Numbered from the stretch's first letter, positions 17,066-26,864 are shown. The stretch: DNA of 64,000 nucleotides from Vibrio pacinii DSM 19139 (GCF_000711795.1 NZ_KL543976.1:306027-370026), one strand, 5' to 3'. The notes: generated from the sequence alone by a model not told the origin. A program made the numbers and translations.

Positions 17066-18274
17066 CTAGAGCAAGATAAAGATGCCCGCTAAGCAGGCAC
17101 TCATTAGATTCGCTAACGTACCTGCTAATACCGCTTTAATCCCAAGGTTTGCCACTTCAGATCGGCGTTCTGGTGCAATGACGCCAATCGAACCTAGTTG
17201 AATCGCAATAGAACCAATATTGGCAAAACCACATAGAGCAAAGGTAATGATGACTTGAGTGTGCTCTGAAAGTAGTGCTTTATGTTCAACAAAGTCGATA
17301 AAGGCAACAAATTCGTTCATCACGACCTTCTGACCGATATATGAACCTGCCATCAAGACTTCGTTAGCTGGAACACCAATCACCCAAGCAAGCGGTGAGA
17401 ACAAATAGCCAAACAGTGCTTGTAATGTAATGCCGCTAAAGCCAATCAATTCGCCTAAACTTTCTAGACCAGTATTGACCATCGCAATCACACTGACAAA
17501 AGCGATTAACATCGTACCTACGGCAACGGCGACTTTCATGCCGTTCATCGCGCCACTTGCCAACGCATCTATCACGTTACTTTCTTTGGCTTTATCCATC
17601 TCGATATCGCACTGTTCTATGGGAGTGTCGCGCTCAGGAACAATGATTTTAGCCATCATTAAACTGCCCGGCGCCGCCATGAAGCTTGCCGCAATCAGAT
17701 ACTTAAGCTCAACACCTAAACCTGCATAGCCACCTAAAACGCTACCAGCCACCGACGCCATACCACCAGCCATGACCGCGAATAATTCCGAGCGGGTCAT
17801 TTTAGAAAGAAACGGACGAACTAGAAGCGGGGACTCACCTTGGGAAAGAAAGATATTACCAGTAGCAACAAGAGACTCCGCTTTGCTGGTGCCGAGAAAT
17901 TTCTGGATTCCCCCACCGATAAACTTGATGACTTTTTGCATAACCCCTAAGTAATAAAGTGCAGAGATAAGAGCACTGAAGAAAATGATGATAGGAAGAA
18001 CGCGAACCGCAAAAATGAAGCCAGTGTTGGCAAGATCGCCAAATAAAAAACGGATGCCTTCATCAGCAAAACCGAGCAAACTTGACACGCCACTACTTAA
18101 ACTGGTGAGTGCGGCTTGCCCCAACGGGAAATAAAGCACCAATGCGGCGAAGCTCACTTGAAGCAATAAAGCGCGCGACACGGTTTTCCAATTAATTGAC
18201 CGACGGCTTTCTGATAATAATACGGCACATAAGAGCAGGGCCGAAATTCCGATTAAGCCAAATAAAACATTCAT
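17066..18274 (-). CDS. NupC-type concentrative nucleoside transporter
   Basis: A 402-residue polytopic protein of the CNT family, the same length as E. coli NupC. It imports nucleosides across the inner membrane with H+ or Na+. Recognisable signatures are G-E-S-P-L-L-V-R-P, E-L-F-A-V-M-A-G-G-M-A-S-V-A-G-S-V-L-G-G-Y and the C-terminal F-A-L-C-G-F-A-N-I-G-S-I. Vibrios carry several paralogs, so the exact nupC orthology is not assigned. It is monocistronic between its leader and a terminator. Confidence 0.92.
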   Translation of the reverse strand: MNVLFGLIGISALLLCAVLLSESRRSINWKTVSRALLLQVSFAALVLYFPLGQAALTSLSSGVSSLLGFADEGIRFLFGDLANTGFIFAVRVLPIIIFFSALISALYYLGVMQKVIKFIGGGIQKFLGTSKAESLVATGNIFLSQGESPLLVRPFLSKMTRSELFAVMAGGMASVAGSVLGGYAGLGVELKYLIAASFMAAPGSLMMAKIIVPERDTPIEQCDIEMDKAKESNVIDALASGAMNGMKVAVAVGTMLIAFVSVIAMVNTGLESLGELIGFSGITLQALFGYLFSPLAWVIGVPANEVLMAGSYIGQKVVMNEFVAFIDFVEHKALLSEHTQVIITFALCGFANIGSIAIQLGSIGVIAPERRSEVANLGIKAVLAGTLANLMSACLAGIFILL

Positions 18275-18680
18275 TAAAAATTACCTCTACAAGCATTCAA
18301 TTGGTAGCTGGTCCGGTCCGTGGGGTCATTCACTAATCCCTGTGACGGCTTGTATTGGTAGAGCTGTTATTCTCAACCGGGCGGAAAGTATAGCGGCATA
18401 AATGAGAGTTTCATCACATATTTTCACGCAAACGGTCACGCGCTTAATTAATAGTCATTTTCATCGTGATGGACGAAAAAAGAGCTCAATGACCGCGTCG
18501 AATGGCACAAATTAACAATAATAAATATTGAACTAAGATCACAATAGAGAGATAAACAACCAAAAATGGTAGCAAAATTACTGGCTTAATTATCAATAAC
18601 ACCTACTGTTAGAAAGTGATACTTAACGTGCTTTATCAAAACAAAAAGATACACTAATAACGTCAAGGCTTTACTGTCTA
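18275..18680. other. Gene-free stretch upstream of the nucleoside transporter
   Basis: About 400 bases with no credible ORF. The minus strand must carry the transporter promoter and leader. I looked for a purine riboswitch core and found none. On the plus strand this stretch ends in a strong terminator, so a plus-strand small RNA could lie here. Confidence 0.5.
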
Positions 18681-18714
18681 CAAGCCCCGCCAATTTGCGG
18701 GGCTTGTTTATTTA
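18681..18714 (+). terminator. Strong intrinsic terminator with no upstream plus-strand gene
   Basis: CAAGCCCCGC / GCGGGGCTTG is a perfect 10-bp GC-rich stem with a 6-nt loop, followed by TTTATTTAGTTTT. The nearest upstream gene is on the other strand and points away. Confidence 0.8.
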
Positions 18715-18778
18715 GTTTTCTGGCAATTTCATTTTTTATCGATAAAATACCAGGCCTCTTTCTTGTCTGAGATTGTCT

Positions 18779-19228
18779 ATGCAACTTGATTATACCTATA
18801 ACAGCCTCTCGAACATGGCGCGCGATGAACTTGAAACACTGAGCTTGCGCATGATTCATCGCTTGGTACCTGAGGATTCCATGTCCGAACTGTTTACTTT
18901 CGATGGAGATGAGATGAGCTGTGCAGAAAAGCATCAAGAAGCACAATTTGATGCCATGCTAAGAATGAATGCCATCGCGCTAAGTGAGCTACCTGCATTG
19001 TTTTCTGAGTCTGACAATAAGCAGCAAAACATTCAACGCATGCAACGTCTGTTACTGTGGCACTTTTATAGCGTCTCCTTCCATTTGGAACGGGCGATTC
19101 CCCTAGAAACACATTGCAATCATGTTGAAGTTATCGTTGAGCAACCACCACAAAATGCTCTCGAGTGGGTCACTACCCTAACCGACTTGCTGCGTCAGTA
19201 TGCGCAAATCGCGCACAAGCAACAATAG
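18779..19228 (+). CDS. Conserved vibrio hypothetical protein (DUF3069-like)
   Basis: A 149-residue, mainly helical soluble protein without signal peptide, membrane segment or known catalytic motif. It has two Cys and many acidic residues. Size and composition recall the DUF3069 family of vibrios, but I recognise it only loosely. An upstream in-frame TTG at 18773 is possible; the ATG at 18779 is preferred. It is transcribed alone between two terminators. Confidence 0.65.
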   Translation: MQLDYTYNSLSNMARDELETLSLRMIHRLVPEDSMSELFTFDGDEMSCAEKHQEAQFDAMLRMNAIALSELPALFSESDNKQQNIQRMQRLLLWHFYSVSFHLERAIPLETHCNHVEVIVEQPPQNALEWVTTLTDLLRQYAQIAHKQQ

Positions 19229-19231
19229 ACA

Positions 19232-19255
19232 AAACGCCAGTAGATACTGGCGTTT
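19232..19255. terminator. Bidirectional terminator between convergent genes
   Basis: AAACGCCAGTA / TACTGGCGTTT is a perfect 11-bp stem with a 2-nt loop, followed by ATTTTTA on the plus side. Confidence 0.85.
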
Positions 19256-19262
19256 ATTTTTA

Positions 19263-19988
19263 TTAGTCGTTTTCTACCACTAAGCGAGCATTTTTCGCTT
19301 GAACAGGGCGGTTATTTTTGCCCATCACCTGCTCCATTGCCGCCACTTGATCAGTACTTAAACGATGTGGTGATTTCAGTACAAACCAGCGCACCCCTTC
19401 ACTGCACGGTGGCGTCGTCAACGAACCATTAAAGCGATAGTAATCGTCAGACTTAGGGATAAAGTCGCTGATACTGATCGGCTCAGAGAGCGCAACACTC
19501 TCGCCTTTTGTCGGCATCTTAGCCAATAATGTCGCCATGGCATGATTGCTTTTCTCAACGGTATCGAACATCACCGCAACAACCGCTAAGTTCCCTTTGT
19601 CGTCGGCATTAACAAAATGAGCCTCAAGCGGGAACTGGCGACTGTCTATCAAGTTTTCTGATGGCGTGTGGAAGTGAAACTGCGCCAAGGTAAACACCTT
19701 GCCATCAACCTTAAACTGGTTATTGCCTTCTACCACCGCTTGCAACGTGTGACCGTTATTGGTTAAACCCGTCACCTTACCAAGGTAGTCGATGTTTAGC
19801 TTTTCAATGTCAGCCTCTACCACATCTCGAATATCTATCGGGCTTTGGTTTTTTCCTTGTGCGCATTCAATAAAATGCTCCCCCCAATGTTCAGGGCCAT
19901 GCTGCCCCTCGTATCCCCAATCAGAAGCCTGAGTAACCCCAGAAATCGCAGCTAACATGCCTAATGCAACTATGGTTTTTTTCATCAT
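19263..19988 (-). CDS. Periplasmic alpha-class carbonic anhydrase
   Basis: A 241-residue enzyme with a cleavable signal peptide (about residues 1-21, ending T-Q-A). It interconverts CO2 and bicarbonate in the periplasm. Zinc ligands are His105 and His107 in F-H-F-H-T-P-S-E and His124 in E-A-H-F-V-N. The substrate-pocket signature S-L-T-T-P-P-C-S-E-G-V is present, and its Cys probably pairs with Cys42. The length is typical of bacterial alpha carbonic anhydrases. The gene is monocistronic. Confidence 0.94.
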   Translation of the reverse strand: MMKKTIVALGMLAAISGVTQASDWGYEGQHGPEHWGEHFIECAQGKNQSPIDIRDVVEADIEKLNIDYLGKVTGLTNNGHTLQAVVEGNNQFKVDGKVFTLAQFHFHTPSENLIDSRQFPLEAHFVNADDKGNLAVVAVMFDTVEKSNHAMATLLAKMPTKGESVALSEPISISDFIPKSDDYYRFNGSLTTPPCSEGVRWFVLKSPHRLSTDQVAAMEQVMGKNNRPVQAKNARLVVEND

Positions 19989-20149
19989 TATATATCCTTG
20001 CTAATTGTTCTCGTAACCGGACACATCATATAGACATGAGAATATTGAGCTGAGTAGTCAGCAAACTATGATTACACTGTTTTTTTGGAATCCGATGCAA
20101 AATAATTGCAAACGAGAGAATGGCAACCTTACTAAGGTGTAATTGAGAT

Positions 20150-20178
20150 ATAAAAAACGCCGAGCTGGGATGCTCGGC
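20150..20178 (-). terminator. Terminator of kbl-tdh
   Basis: GCCGAGC / GCTCGGC stem with a 6-nt loop. On the minus strand it is followed by a six-T run, 19 nt past the tdh stop. Confidence 0.88.
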
Positions 20179-20196
20179 CTTTGTAATAAGAATTTT

Positions 20197-21228
20197 TTAT
20201 TCCCAATCGAGGATAACTTTACCCGATTGGCCACTTCGCATAACGTCGAAGCCTTGTTGGAAGTCATCAATCTTGTAGTGATGAGTGATGATTGGTGTCA
20301 GATCTAAGCCTGATTGAATCAAACTCGCCATCTTGTACCAAGTTTCAAACATTTCGCGGCCATAGATACCTTTAATCACCAAGCCTTTGAAGATCACTTG
20401 GTTCCAATCAATCCCCATATCAGACGGTGGAATACCCAGTAGTGCAATGCGACCACCATGATTCATGGTTTGTAGCATCGAGTTGAATGCCGACGGATTG
20501 CCTGACATTTCAAGCCCCACATCAAAGCCTTCGGTCATGCCAAGTTCTGCCATTACATCTTCAAGCTTTTGCTCAGCAACGTTGACTGCACGAGTCACAC
20601 CCATCTCACGTGCAAGATCGAGACGGTACTCGTTAACGTCCGTGATAACAACGTGGCGTGCGCCAACATGTTTTGCAACGGCAGCAGCCATAATACCGAT
20701 AGGACCTGCGCCAGTAATCAACACATCTTCACCGACAAGGTCAAAAGATAGCGCGGTATGCACAGCATTACCAAACGGGTCAAAGATAGAGGCTAAATCA
20801 TCAGAGATACCTTCAGGAATCTTAAAAGCGTTGAATGCAGGGATCACTAAAAATTCAGCAAATGCGCCTTCACGGTTTACGCCTACACCAACCGTGTTAC
20901 GACAAAGGTGAGTACGGCCACCACGACAGTTACGACAATGACCACAGGTAATATGACCTTCACCAGAAACACGGTCACCAAGCTCAAAACCACGGACTTC
21001 TTGGCCAATACCAACCACTTCACCGACGTACTCATGACCGACAACCATGGGAACTGGAATGGTTTTTTGTGACCAGTCATCCCAGTTGTAGATGTGGACG
21101 TCTGTGCCACAGATCGCGGTTTTCTTAATCCGAATAAGAAGATCATTGTGACCAAGCTTAGGCTTGTCGACTTCTGTCATCCAAATTCCTTCTTCAGGCT
21201 TTAGTTTTGCAAGTGCTTTAATTTTCAT
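20197..21228 (-). CDS. tdh: L-threonine 3-dehydrogenase
   Basis: A 343-residue zinc- and NAD-dependent medium-chain dehydrogenase. It oxidises L-threonine to 2-amino-3-ketobutyrate, the substrate of the enzyme encoded just upstream. The catalytic zinc site includes the Cys of A-I-C-G-T-D-V-H and the His-Glu of G-H-E-Y-V-G. The structural zinc site is C-G-H-C-R-N-C with a fourth Cys in T-H-L-C. The nucleotide-binding turn is G-A-G-P-I-G. The length fits the E. coli enzyme. The ATG overlaps the kbl stop codon by one base (TAATG), showing translational coupling. Confidence 0.97.
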   Translation of the reverse strand: MKIKALAKLKPEEGIWMTEVDKPKLGHNDLLIRIKKTAICGTDVHIYNWDDWSQKTIPVPMVVGHEYVGEVVGIGQEVRGFELGDRVSGEGHITCGHCRNCRGGRTHLCRNTVGVGVNREGAFAEFLVIPAFNAFKIPEGISDDLASIFDPFGNAVHTALSFDLVGEDVLITGAGPIGIMAAAVAKHVGARHVVITDVNEYRLDLAREMGVTRAVNVAEQKLEDVMAELGMTEGFDVGLEMSGNPSAFNSMLQTMNHGGRIALLGIPPSDMGIDWNQVIFKGLVIKGIYGREMFETWYKMASLIQSGLDLTPIITHHYKIDDFQQGFDVMRSGQSGKVILDWE

Positions 21229-22424
21229 TATTTGATGATCTCCATGTCGCGGCCTACTTCGATAAAGGCATCGATAGCGCGATCAAGTTGCTCACGAGAA
21301 TGAGCGGCTGACATTTGTGTACGAATACGAGCTTGGCCTTTTGGTACCACAGGAAACGAGAAGCCAACCACGTAAATGCCTTTTTCAAGAGCGCGCTCTG
21401 CGAACTCGGCTGCGACTTTTGCATCACCAAGCATGATCGGAATGATCGCATGGTCAGCGCCACCCATAGTAAAACCAGCCGCTTCCATACGAGCGCGGAA
21501 GTGAGCTGAATTTTCCCACAAGCGATCGCGAAGCTCGCCACTCTCTTTCAGAAGGTCAAGAACACGGATAGAAGCATTAACAATCGCAGGTGCTACCGAG
21601 TTCGAGAATAAGTAAGGGCGCGAGCGTTGACGTAGCCAATCGATCACTTCCGCTTTACCCGAGGTATAACCGCCTGAAGCGCCACCCATTGCTTTGCCTA
21701 GCGTGCCAGTAATGATATCAATACGGTCAACAACGTTGTGGAACTCATGAGTACCCGCGCCGTTTTCGCCCATGAAACCCACCGCGTGAGAATCATCGAC
21801 CATAGTTAATGCGCCATATTTGTCGGCTAAGTCACAAATAGCAGGAAGGTTTGCAACCACGCCATCCATTGAGAACACGCCATCAGTGACGATAAGAATA
21901 TGGCGCGCACCAGCTTCTTTAGCTGCAATCAACTGTTGTTCTAACTCTTGCATGTTATTGTTTGCGTAACGGAATCGCATCGCTTTACACAGACGAACAC
22001 CATCAATGATAGAAGCGTGGTTTAACGCATCTGAAATGATCGCATCTTCTTTACCAAGAATGGTTTCAAATAGACCCGCATTTGCATCAAAGCATGACGT
22101 GTAAAGAATCGTATCTTCTTTACCTAAGAATGTAGACAGTTTTTGCTCAAGCTCTTTGTGAATATCTTGAGTACCACAGATAAAGCGAACAGACGCCATG
22201 CCGAAACCATGCTGATCCATACCTGACTTACCTGCTTCGATAAGCGCGGGGTGGTTAGCAAGACCAAGATAGTTATTGGCACAGAAGTTCAAGACTTCTT
22301 GACCACTTGAAATTTTAACCGCTGCTTGCTGCTGTGACGTAATCACTCGCTCTGATTTGTAAAGACCTTCAGTCTTCACTTGCTCAATTTGTTGCTTTAT
22401 CTGGTCGTAGAATGTAGCAGACAT
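21228..22424 (-). CDS. kbl: Glycine C-acetyltransferase (2-amino-3-ketobutyrate CoA ligase)
   Basis: A 398-residue PLP enzyme of the alpha-oxoamine synthase family. With CoA it cleaves 2-amino-3-ketobutyrate to glycine and acetyl-CoA. The PLP lysine is in [17 protein letters not shown] binds the cofactor, and N-N-Y-L-G-L-A is the N-terminal substrate loop. The length equals E. coli Kbl. It is first in a two-gene kbl-tdh operon that converts threonine to glycine. A LysR gene is divergent upstream. Confidence 0.97.
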   Translation of the reverse strand: MSATFYDQIKQQIEQVKTEGLYKSERVITSQQQAAVKISSGQEVLNFCANNYLGLANHPALIEAGKSGMDQHGFGMASVRFICGTQDIHKELEQKLSTFLGKEDTILYTSCFDANAGLFETILGKEDAIISDALNHASIIDGVRLCKAMRFRYANNNMQELEQQLIAAKEAGARHILIVTDGVFSMDGVVANLPAICDLADKYGALTMVDDSHAVGFMGENGAGTHEFHNVVDRIDIITGTLGKAMGGASGGYTSGKAEVIDWLRQRSRPYLFSNSVAPAIVNASIRVLDLLKESGELRDRLWENSAHFRARMEAAGFTMGGADHAIIPIMLGDAKVAAEFAERALEKGIYVVGFSFPVVPKGQARIRTQMSAAHSREQLDRAIDAFIEVGRDMEIIK

Positions 22425-22657
22425 GTCTGATTCCTTGCTCGTTATTATTGTCAGTGCTTCACGTACTGATTGTCTTCAGCGTTGGTGAAGACAGAAATCT
22501 TATTGCTTAAGTGTAATTCAATCGAAAGGTTTGCATTATCCTGTCGGACGGAAAAACATTAGTGAATGACAGGCACAAATATTCAACTTTAATGATGACG
22601 GTCACATTGTTGGCCGCTACACTAACGGTTACTTTGGTTTTGAACAGTCGCTATTCG

Positions 22658-23584
22658 ATGAAAAATACTCAACTGATTGCCCTGCTCCCCGATTTGGCGA
22701 GTTTTATTCTTATTGTCGACGAAGGTAGTTTTACCGCCGCTGCAAAGCAACTCAGTGTCACGCCGTCGGCGTTAAGTAAGTTAGTCACTCGACTAGAGGC
22801 CTCTTTGTCTGTGAAGCTATTTGAACGCACGACTCGAAAACTGCTCATTACCCGCGCAGGGCAACAAGTGTACGACCAAGCCATCGTAATGGTGAATGCA
22901 GCAAAGCAAGCTGTTGAGATCTCAACATCGCAGCACCAAGAGATGAGCGGTGCATTAACCGTTGCCGCGCCTGAAGCTTTTCTCAACTCGGTTTTACAAC
23001 CCCACGTGGTGCCGTTCTTGCAAAAATACCCCCACATTCAACTCAAACTGCGGGTTGCCGACGGTGAGATTGATCTGATTCGTGATGGGATTGATGTGGC
23101 CTTCAAGCTTACCGATAAACCGGATGAGAATTTAGTGTTGAAAGAAGTCAATAAAACCAACCTAGTGCTGTGTGCCAGCCCTAAATACATTCAGCAGCGC
23201 GGCATGCCAACTCATCCAACACAGTTGCTCGAACATGACTGTCTATATTTGGCCGAAAATGACAGCGACCATATTTGGGACTTCTTCAAAGACGATGAGT
23301 TTCACTCAGTGGCTGTCAATGGCCGTTACGCGGTCAATCACTCACAAATGCGACTGACTGGGGTAAAAAATGCGCTTGGGATAGGTATTTTCCACGACTT
23401 TGTTATCGCCGATGCAATTGCTCAACATCAGGTCGTGGCGGTGTTGTCTGACTGGACAATCAAAAGTAACTACCATGGGGCGATTGCAATGCAATTTCCG
23501 CAAACCAAATACATGCCCGCCCGACTGCGAGGATTCATAGACTATATGAGCGAACAACTCGGCTCCGCAGAACCATCGACTTAG
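22658..23584 (+). CDS. LysR-family transcriptional regulator divergent from kbl-tdh
   Basis: A 308-residue regulator with an N-terminal HTH (about residues 10-68; G-S-F-T-A-A-A-K-Q-L-S-V-T-P-S-A-L-S-K-L) and an effector-binding domain. An in-frame GTG at 22562 would add 32 residues with a hydrophobic stretch, unusual for this family and overlapping the likely promoter region, so the ATG at 22658 is preferred. Neither start has a clear ribosome site. Divergence from kbl-tdh makes regulation of threonine breakdown plausible but not proven. Confidence 0.85.
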   Translation: MKNTQLIALLPDLASFILIVDEGSFTAAAKQLSVTPSALSKLVTRLEASLSVKLFERTTRKLLITRAGQQVYDQAIVMVNAAKQAVEISTSQHQEMSGALTVAAPEAFLNSVLQPHVVPFLQKYPHIQLKLRVADGEIDLIRDGIDVAFKLTDKPDENLVLKEVNKTNLVLCASPKYIQQRGMPTHPTQLLEHDCLYLAENDSDHIWDFFKDDEFHSVAVNGRYAVNHSQMRLTGVKNALGIGIFHDFVIADAIAQHQVVAVLSDWTIKSNYHGAIAMQFPQTKYMPARLRGFIDYMSEQLGSAEPST

Positions 23585-23611
23585 CATAAACATAGGATGA
23601 GCATAAACAAC

Positions 23612-23632
23612 AGCCCCGCACATGGCGGGGCT
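23612..23632. terminator. Bidirectional terminator between convergent genes
   Basis: AGCCCCGC / GCGGGGCT, an 8-bp GC-rich perfect stem with a 5-nt loop, lies between the stops of the LysR and PepSY genes. No long T-run. Confidence 0.7.
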
Positions 23633-23637
23633 CATAA

Positions 23638-25086
23638 TCAAGAGAGATAAGCCTTAAGCGCTTTGCTGCGCTGCACCAGTAAAGCATCCATTATTAAGGT
23701 CACAATGATGCCAACACCTGCCATAGGAAAGCACACCGCAATAAGTACCACACTGATTACACCCAGTTTCCATATGCCATCATGTTCAAAATGAGCGGGG
23801 ACACCAAGTCGACGTTGTTTGGCTGGACGACGCATCCACCACATTAACGCTCCTGTTATTGATATCACAATAAAAGCAAGACAGAACAGGGCATTAAGCA
23901 CTTTGTTAACCATACTAAGATCGCCTTGATGCAGTGACACTCCCGTTGCCATTAACTTTGCAATCCAGCTATAGTCATCCCAAGTCACGTCCATTAACAC
24001 TTGTCCGCTATATTGATCGAAATGAGTGGTTCGATCTTGTCTTGGATCAGTGACCTCACCGGCCATCGAGTTTGCTGATACGGTGTAAACCCCCATGTCT
24101 GACTGAGGAAAATAAAGACTAAATCGCTCAAAACCTAACTGTTTTGCCTGATTAACAATGCTATCCGCATCAACCGCACTCTTAGCACGGTATTGAGTGC
24201 TAAGTTGATGCTCACCACTATGATGAGATTGTGGAACCTCTGCCAGTTCTAAGTTCCACGGCATTTCTTCTTCGCTGCCATGGTTTAGGTCAGCATGGGT
24301 CAGAGTCGATTGTGGTTTTTCGCCCCATGTGTAATAAGTGGGAAACGTATTCCACGCTTGAACCATTTTCGCCCCCCAAACGCCAGCCCAAGCGAGACCT
24401 GAAAGCAAAAATAGACACAAAACAACCGAAAGCACACCGCCAAGATTCGCGTGAAGATCACGTAATAAAATTCGGCGACCGCTTACCATTCTTAACTTTA
24501 GGAAACCCGCTTTTGAACTGTTGTCCGTAGGTAGCCACAGATAAATACCGCTAATCAATAGCAAGAGGCTCAAACTGGTCGCTATCTCAATAAGATAATC
24601 ACCGGCTTTTCCGATCAGTAACGTCCCGTGAATATCATTAGCCAGTTCATACCAACTGTCACTTCTATCGATTTCACCCAATACTTTTGCAGAATAAGGA
24701 TCAACAGTGACGACCTTGTTGCCCCCCTCAGCTAAGTGAATGTTAAATCGATTAGCCAGATCTGCCTTCTTAGGGTAAACGAGCTGGGTGACATTCGATT
24801 TAGGGTATTGGTTGTTAATCGCTTCAAGTTGCTTAGAGATAGGTGCAACGGTGTCCTGCGGGATGACATTAAGTATTTCGCCATAACGAAATTGCTCTAT
24901 TTCATCATCAAACAACATCGTTAGCCCAGTAAGGCTTAGCATCAACATAAACGGGATAACAAATAGCCCCGCGTAGAAGTGCCAGCGCCACGCCATAAAA
25001 TAACGGACCTTGGCTTTACTATTTAGCGATTGATTTTTAGGACGAGTGCGTCCCTTAGGTTGAGCCTGTGGATGACTACCCAACAT
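23638..25086 (-). CDS. PepSY-associated transmembrane protein
   Basis: A 482-residue inner-membrane protein of the PepSY_TM (iron-regulated membrane protein) family. The first membrane segment (about residues 30-55, after W-R-W-H-F-Y-A-G-L-F) is followed by a periplasmic PepSY-like region, a second and third segment near 165-185 and 210-235, another periplasmic region, and two C-terminal segments. Conserved His in the segments fit relatives implicated in haem or siderophore-iron reduction. The DUF2946 gene upstream reads in the same direction 119 nt away, suggesting a shared transcript. Confidence 0.82.
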   Translation of the reverse strand: MLGSHPQAQPKGRTRPKNQSLNSKAKVRYFMAWRWHFYAGLFVIPFMLMLSLTGLTMLFDDEIEQFRYGEILNVIPQDTVAPISKQLEAINNQYPKSNVTQLVYPKKADLANRFNIHLAEGGNKVVTVDPYSAKVLGEIDRSDSWYELANDIHGTLLIGKAGDYLIEIATSLSLLLLISGIYLWLPTDNSSKAGFLKLRMVSGRRILLRDLHANLGGVLSVVLCLFLLSGLAWAGVWGAKMVQAWNTFPTYYTWGEKPQSTLTHADLNHGSEEEMPWNLELAEVPQSHHSGEHQLSTQYRAKSAVDADSIVNQAKQLGFERFSLYFPQSDMGVYTVSANSMAGEVTDPRQDRTTHFDQYSGQVLMDVTWDDYSWIAKLMATGVSLHQGDLSMVNKVLNALFCLAFIVISITGALMWWMRRPAKQRRLGVPAHFEHDGIWKLGVISVVLIAVCFPMAGVGIIVTLIMDALLVQRSKALKAYLS

Positions 25087-25205
25087 AAAACTTTCCTTTT
25101 ATGAGCGCACAACAACAGCCACAAACATTCGCAGCAAGTGCTGAGCATAAACTTTACTTTCGGCTTATAGCCAGATTGTTAACAGATTTTTATTTGAGGA
25201 AAAAT

Positions 25206-25550
25206 TCACCAAGGAGGCGCTCTGGGGATAGCCAACTGAAAGCGTTCGCTGAGAGACCAAAAGGCGTACGTTCTGACCAAGGCTAGCGTTAACGCGGCGC
25301 TGTAAAGAGGGCTAGAAAACGAATCTTGATGGAAACTAGAGAAATGAGTAAACGGACAAGCCTTGTTGTGCTGGGGCTCAAGTTCTCCGGGTTTAACTTG
25401 AACCAGCTCAAAACCATTTATCGTACAGAGCGTTGCCCAAAGGCCTGCTGCCGCACCGTGAGCATTGATTATTGGCATCAATGCAACAAGCACCCAACTT
25501 AAGGTGCTTGCTATGAGCATATTTCGCTTAAAGTAGGACGTTTTGATCAT
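25206..25550 (-). CDS. DUF2946-family small membrane protein
   Basis: A 114-residue protein with an N-terminal hydrophobic segment (about 10-32), a central C-P-F-T-H, a second short hydrophobic stretch and a C-terminal R-A-P-P motif. These features match DUF2946, whose genes often lie beside TonB receptors or metal-handling membrane proteins. Cys and His in the centre could bind metal. GAGAG lies about 8 nt before ATG. It is probably co-transcribed with the PepSY gene downstream. Confidence 0.65.
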   Translation of the reverse strand: MIKTSYFKRNMLIASTLSWVLVALMPIINAHGAAAGLWATLCTINGFELVQVKPGELEPQHNKACPFTHFSSFHQDSFSSPLYSAALTLALVRTYAFWSLSERFQLAIPRAPPW

Positions 25551-25557
25551 TATCGCT

Positions 25558-25620
25558 CTCAGTTAACTGAGCGCAAATATATAACCTCTTGGTTACGAAG
25601 TCAGTATGTTACGAGGTAAC
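25558..25620 (-). promoter_or_regulatory. Three clustered palindromes upstream of the DUF2946 gene
   Basis: CTCAGTTAACTGAG is a perfect 14-bp palindrome (25558-25571). TAACC-TCTT-GGTTA (25582-25595) and GTTAC-GAG-GTAAC (25608-25620) follow within 63 bp. The set lies directly before the start codon and probably holds an operator, or an RNA hairpin near the ribosome site. Confidence 0.5.
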
Positions 25621-25653
25621 AGCGTGTTCACCTAAGCGGATATGATGACGCCA

Positions 25654-26037
25654 TTAACTAAACAACTTACTCCAAATGCTTGGATTGCGTTTGTCATGGT
25701 ACTCTTCACGCAGCGCGTCAACTCGCTTCAATGCTGCTTTAGCGGCAAGCAAATCGCCGTCAGCCAACTTATCTTCTACTGTATCTAACGCCACGGATAA
25801 CTTATTAAACCCCTCTAAGTACAGTTCGGTCTTTTCCGGTGGGTATTCGCCTAACTTCGATTGTTCAACTAACTGTGACAAATTCGCCACAGCTGCTTGC
25901 ATTTCGGTTATTTGTTCAGCTTGAGCGGCATGATTAAACTCGACTTTAATCTGTTTCATGGTCGCTTTAAGGTCAAAATCGCTGGCGTATACTTGAGCTG
26001 AAAGTGCAAAGACTAAAACGGGAAGTAACTTTCTCAT
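25654..26037 (-). CDS. cybC: Cytochrome b562
   Basis: A 127-residue periplasmic four-helix-bundle protein with a signal peptide (about 1-18, ending V-Y-A). Both axial haem ligands of E. coli cytochrome b562 can be placed: Met27 in D-L-K-A-T-M-K and His114 in R-E-E-Y-H-D-K. The extra C-terminal N-P-S-I-W-S-K-L-F-S is longer than in E. coli. It should bind non-covalent haem b and serve in electron transfer; its physiological partner is unknown in the family. The neighbouring PepSY gene may point to shared redox or haem biology. Confidence 0.85.
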   Translation of the reverse strand: MRKLLPVLVFALSAQVYASDFDLKATMKQIKVEFNHAAQAEQITEMQAAVANLSQLVEQSKLGEYPPEKTELYLEGFNKLSVALDTVEDKLADGDLLAAKAALKRVDALREEYHDKRNPSIWSKLFS

Positions 26038-26120
26038 TGTTGTTATTCTTAATTTGGGTTTATCAAGTCGCTCAGTTTACTGGAATTTAAGCCAATAAAT
26101 TAAACGATTTTTGTATCAAG

Positions 26121-26864
26121 TTATAAATCTTGATACTCACGGATAGCGTCTCTGCCTCTTAAAGCAAGAAAAGCTAAAAACTGAGCAGTAGAGTGAGTTA
26201 TGACTTGGTGGCTCTCAACCCCGACTTGATCAAGCAGCTCAGACACTAGCGACAAGTTGCCGACATCTTGGCAAAAATGGGCATCGCTACCTGTGGTAAA
26301 AAAGACACCAAGCTCTTTGCCGATCGCCGCAATTTCGTAGCATCGTTCCACGCTACCAACTCGGCTATTGCCTTTTAAAGTGGTGTTATTTATTTCTATC
26401 GCCACATGATACTGCTGAGCGCAGCGCAATACAGATTCAAAGTCGAAATCAAAATTAGGATTACCTAGATGCCCCAGCGCATCGACATTGCCACTTTTAA
26501 TGGTGTTAATCAGCGCTTTAGTGTGCGAGTTTTTATCACTCGGCCTAAACACCGGCTCATGAAAACTGGCAATGACCCAATCCAAACTTTTATAAGACGA
26601 AAGGTGAACATCAATCTCACCCTGGGTGTTTAAAATATTCGATTCGACACCTCGAATAACCGCGACGTCATCAATAAAGCGAGGCAACACCCGTTGATTA
26701 GAAAAAAACCAATAGTGAGGTGCGCCCGGCATAGATTCAGCGTGATCAGTAGTACAAAACATCTTTAGGCCATTGTGTTTGGCCAAACGTGCATTCTCGA
26801 CCAAAGTGCTATAAGCATGACCACTGGCATAGGTGTGAGTATGGGTATCAACAACTAAATTCAT
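26121..26864 (-). CDS. PHP-family phosphatase (YcdX type)
   Basis: A 247-residue metal-dependent phosphoesterase of the PHP superfamily. Metal-binding motifs are D-T-H-T-H-T at residue 6, T-T-D-H-A-E, a Glu in V-E-S-N, a His in A-S-F-H-E-P, G-H-L-G-N-P and the C-terminal T-G-S-D-A-H. This matches YcdX, a trinuclear zinc phosphatase linked to swarming in E. coli. Cytoplasmic, monocistronic. The substrate is unknown. Confidence 0.92.
   Translation of the reverse strand: MNLVVDTHTHTYASGHAYSTLVENARLAKHNGLKMFCTTDHAESMPGAPHYWFFSNQRVLPRFIDDVAVIRGVESNILNTQGEIDVHLSSYKSLDWVIASFHEPVFRPSDKNSHTKALINTIKSGNVDALGHLGNPNFDFDFESVLRCAQQYHVAIEINNTTLKGNSRVGSVERCYEIAAIGKELGVFFTTGSDAHFCQDVGNLSLVSELLDQVGVESHQVITHSTAQFLAFLALRGRDAIREYQDL

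Noticed and set aside
18275..18400. Possible purine riboswitch before the nucleoside transporter
   Set aside because: The conserved core around the three-way junction was not found on the minus strand.
22562..22657. N-terminal extension of the LysR regulator with a hydrophobic stretch
   Set aside because: The family starts directly before the HTH; the extension has no clear ribosome site and would lie in the divergent promoter region.
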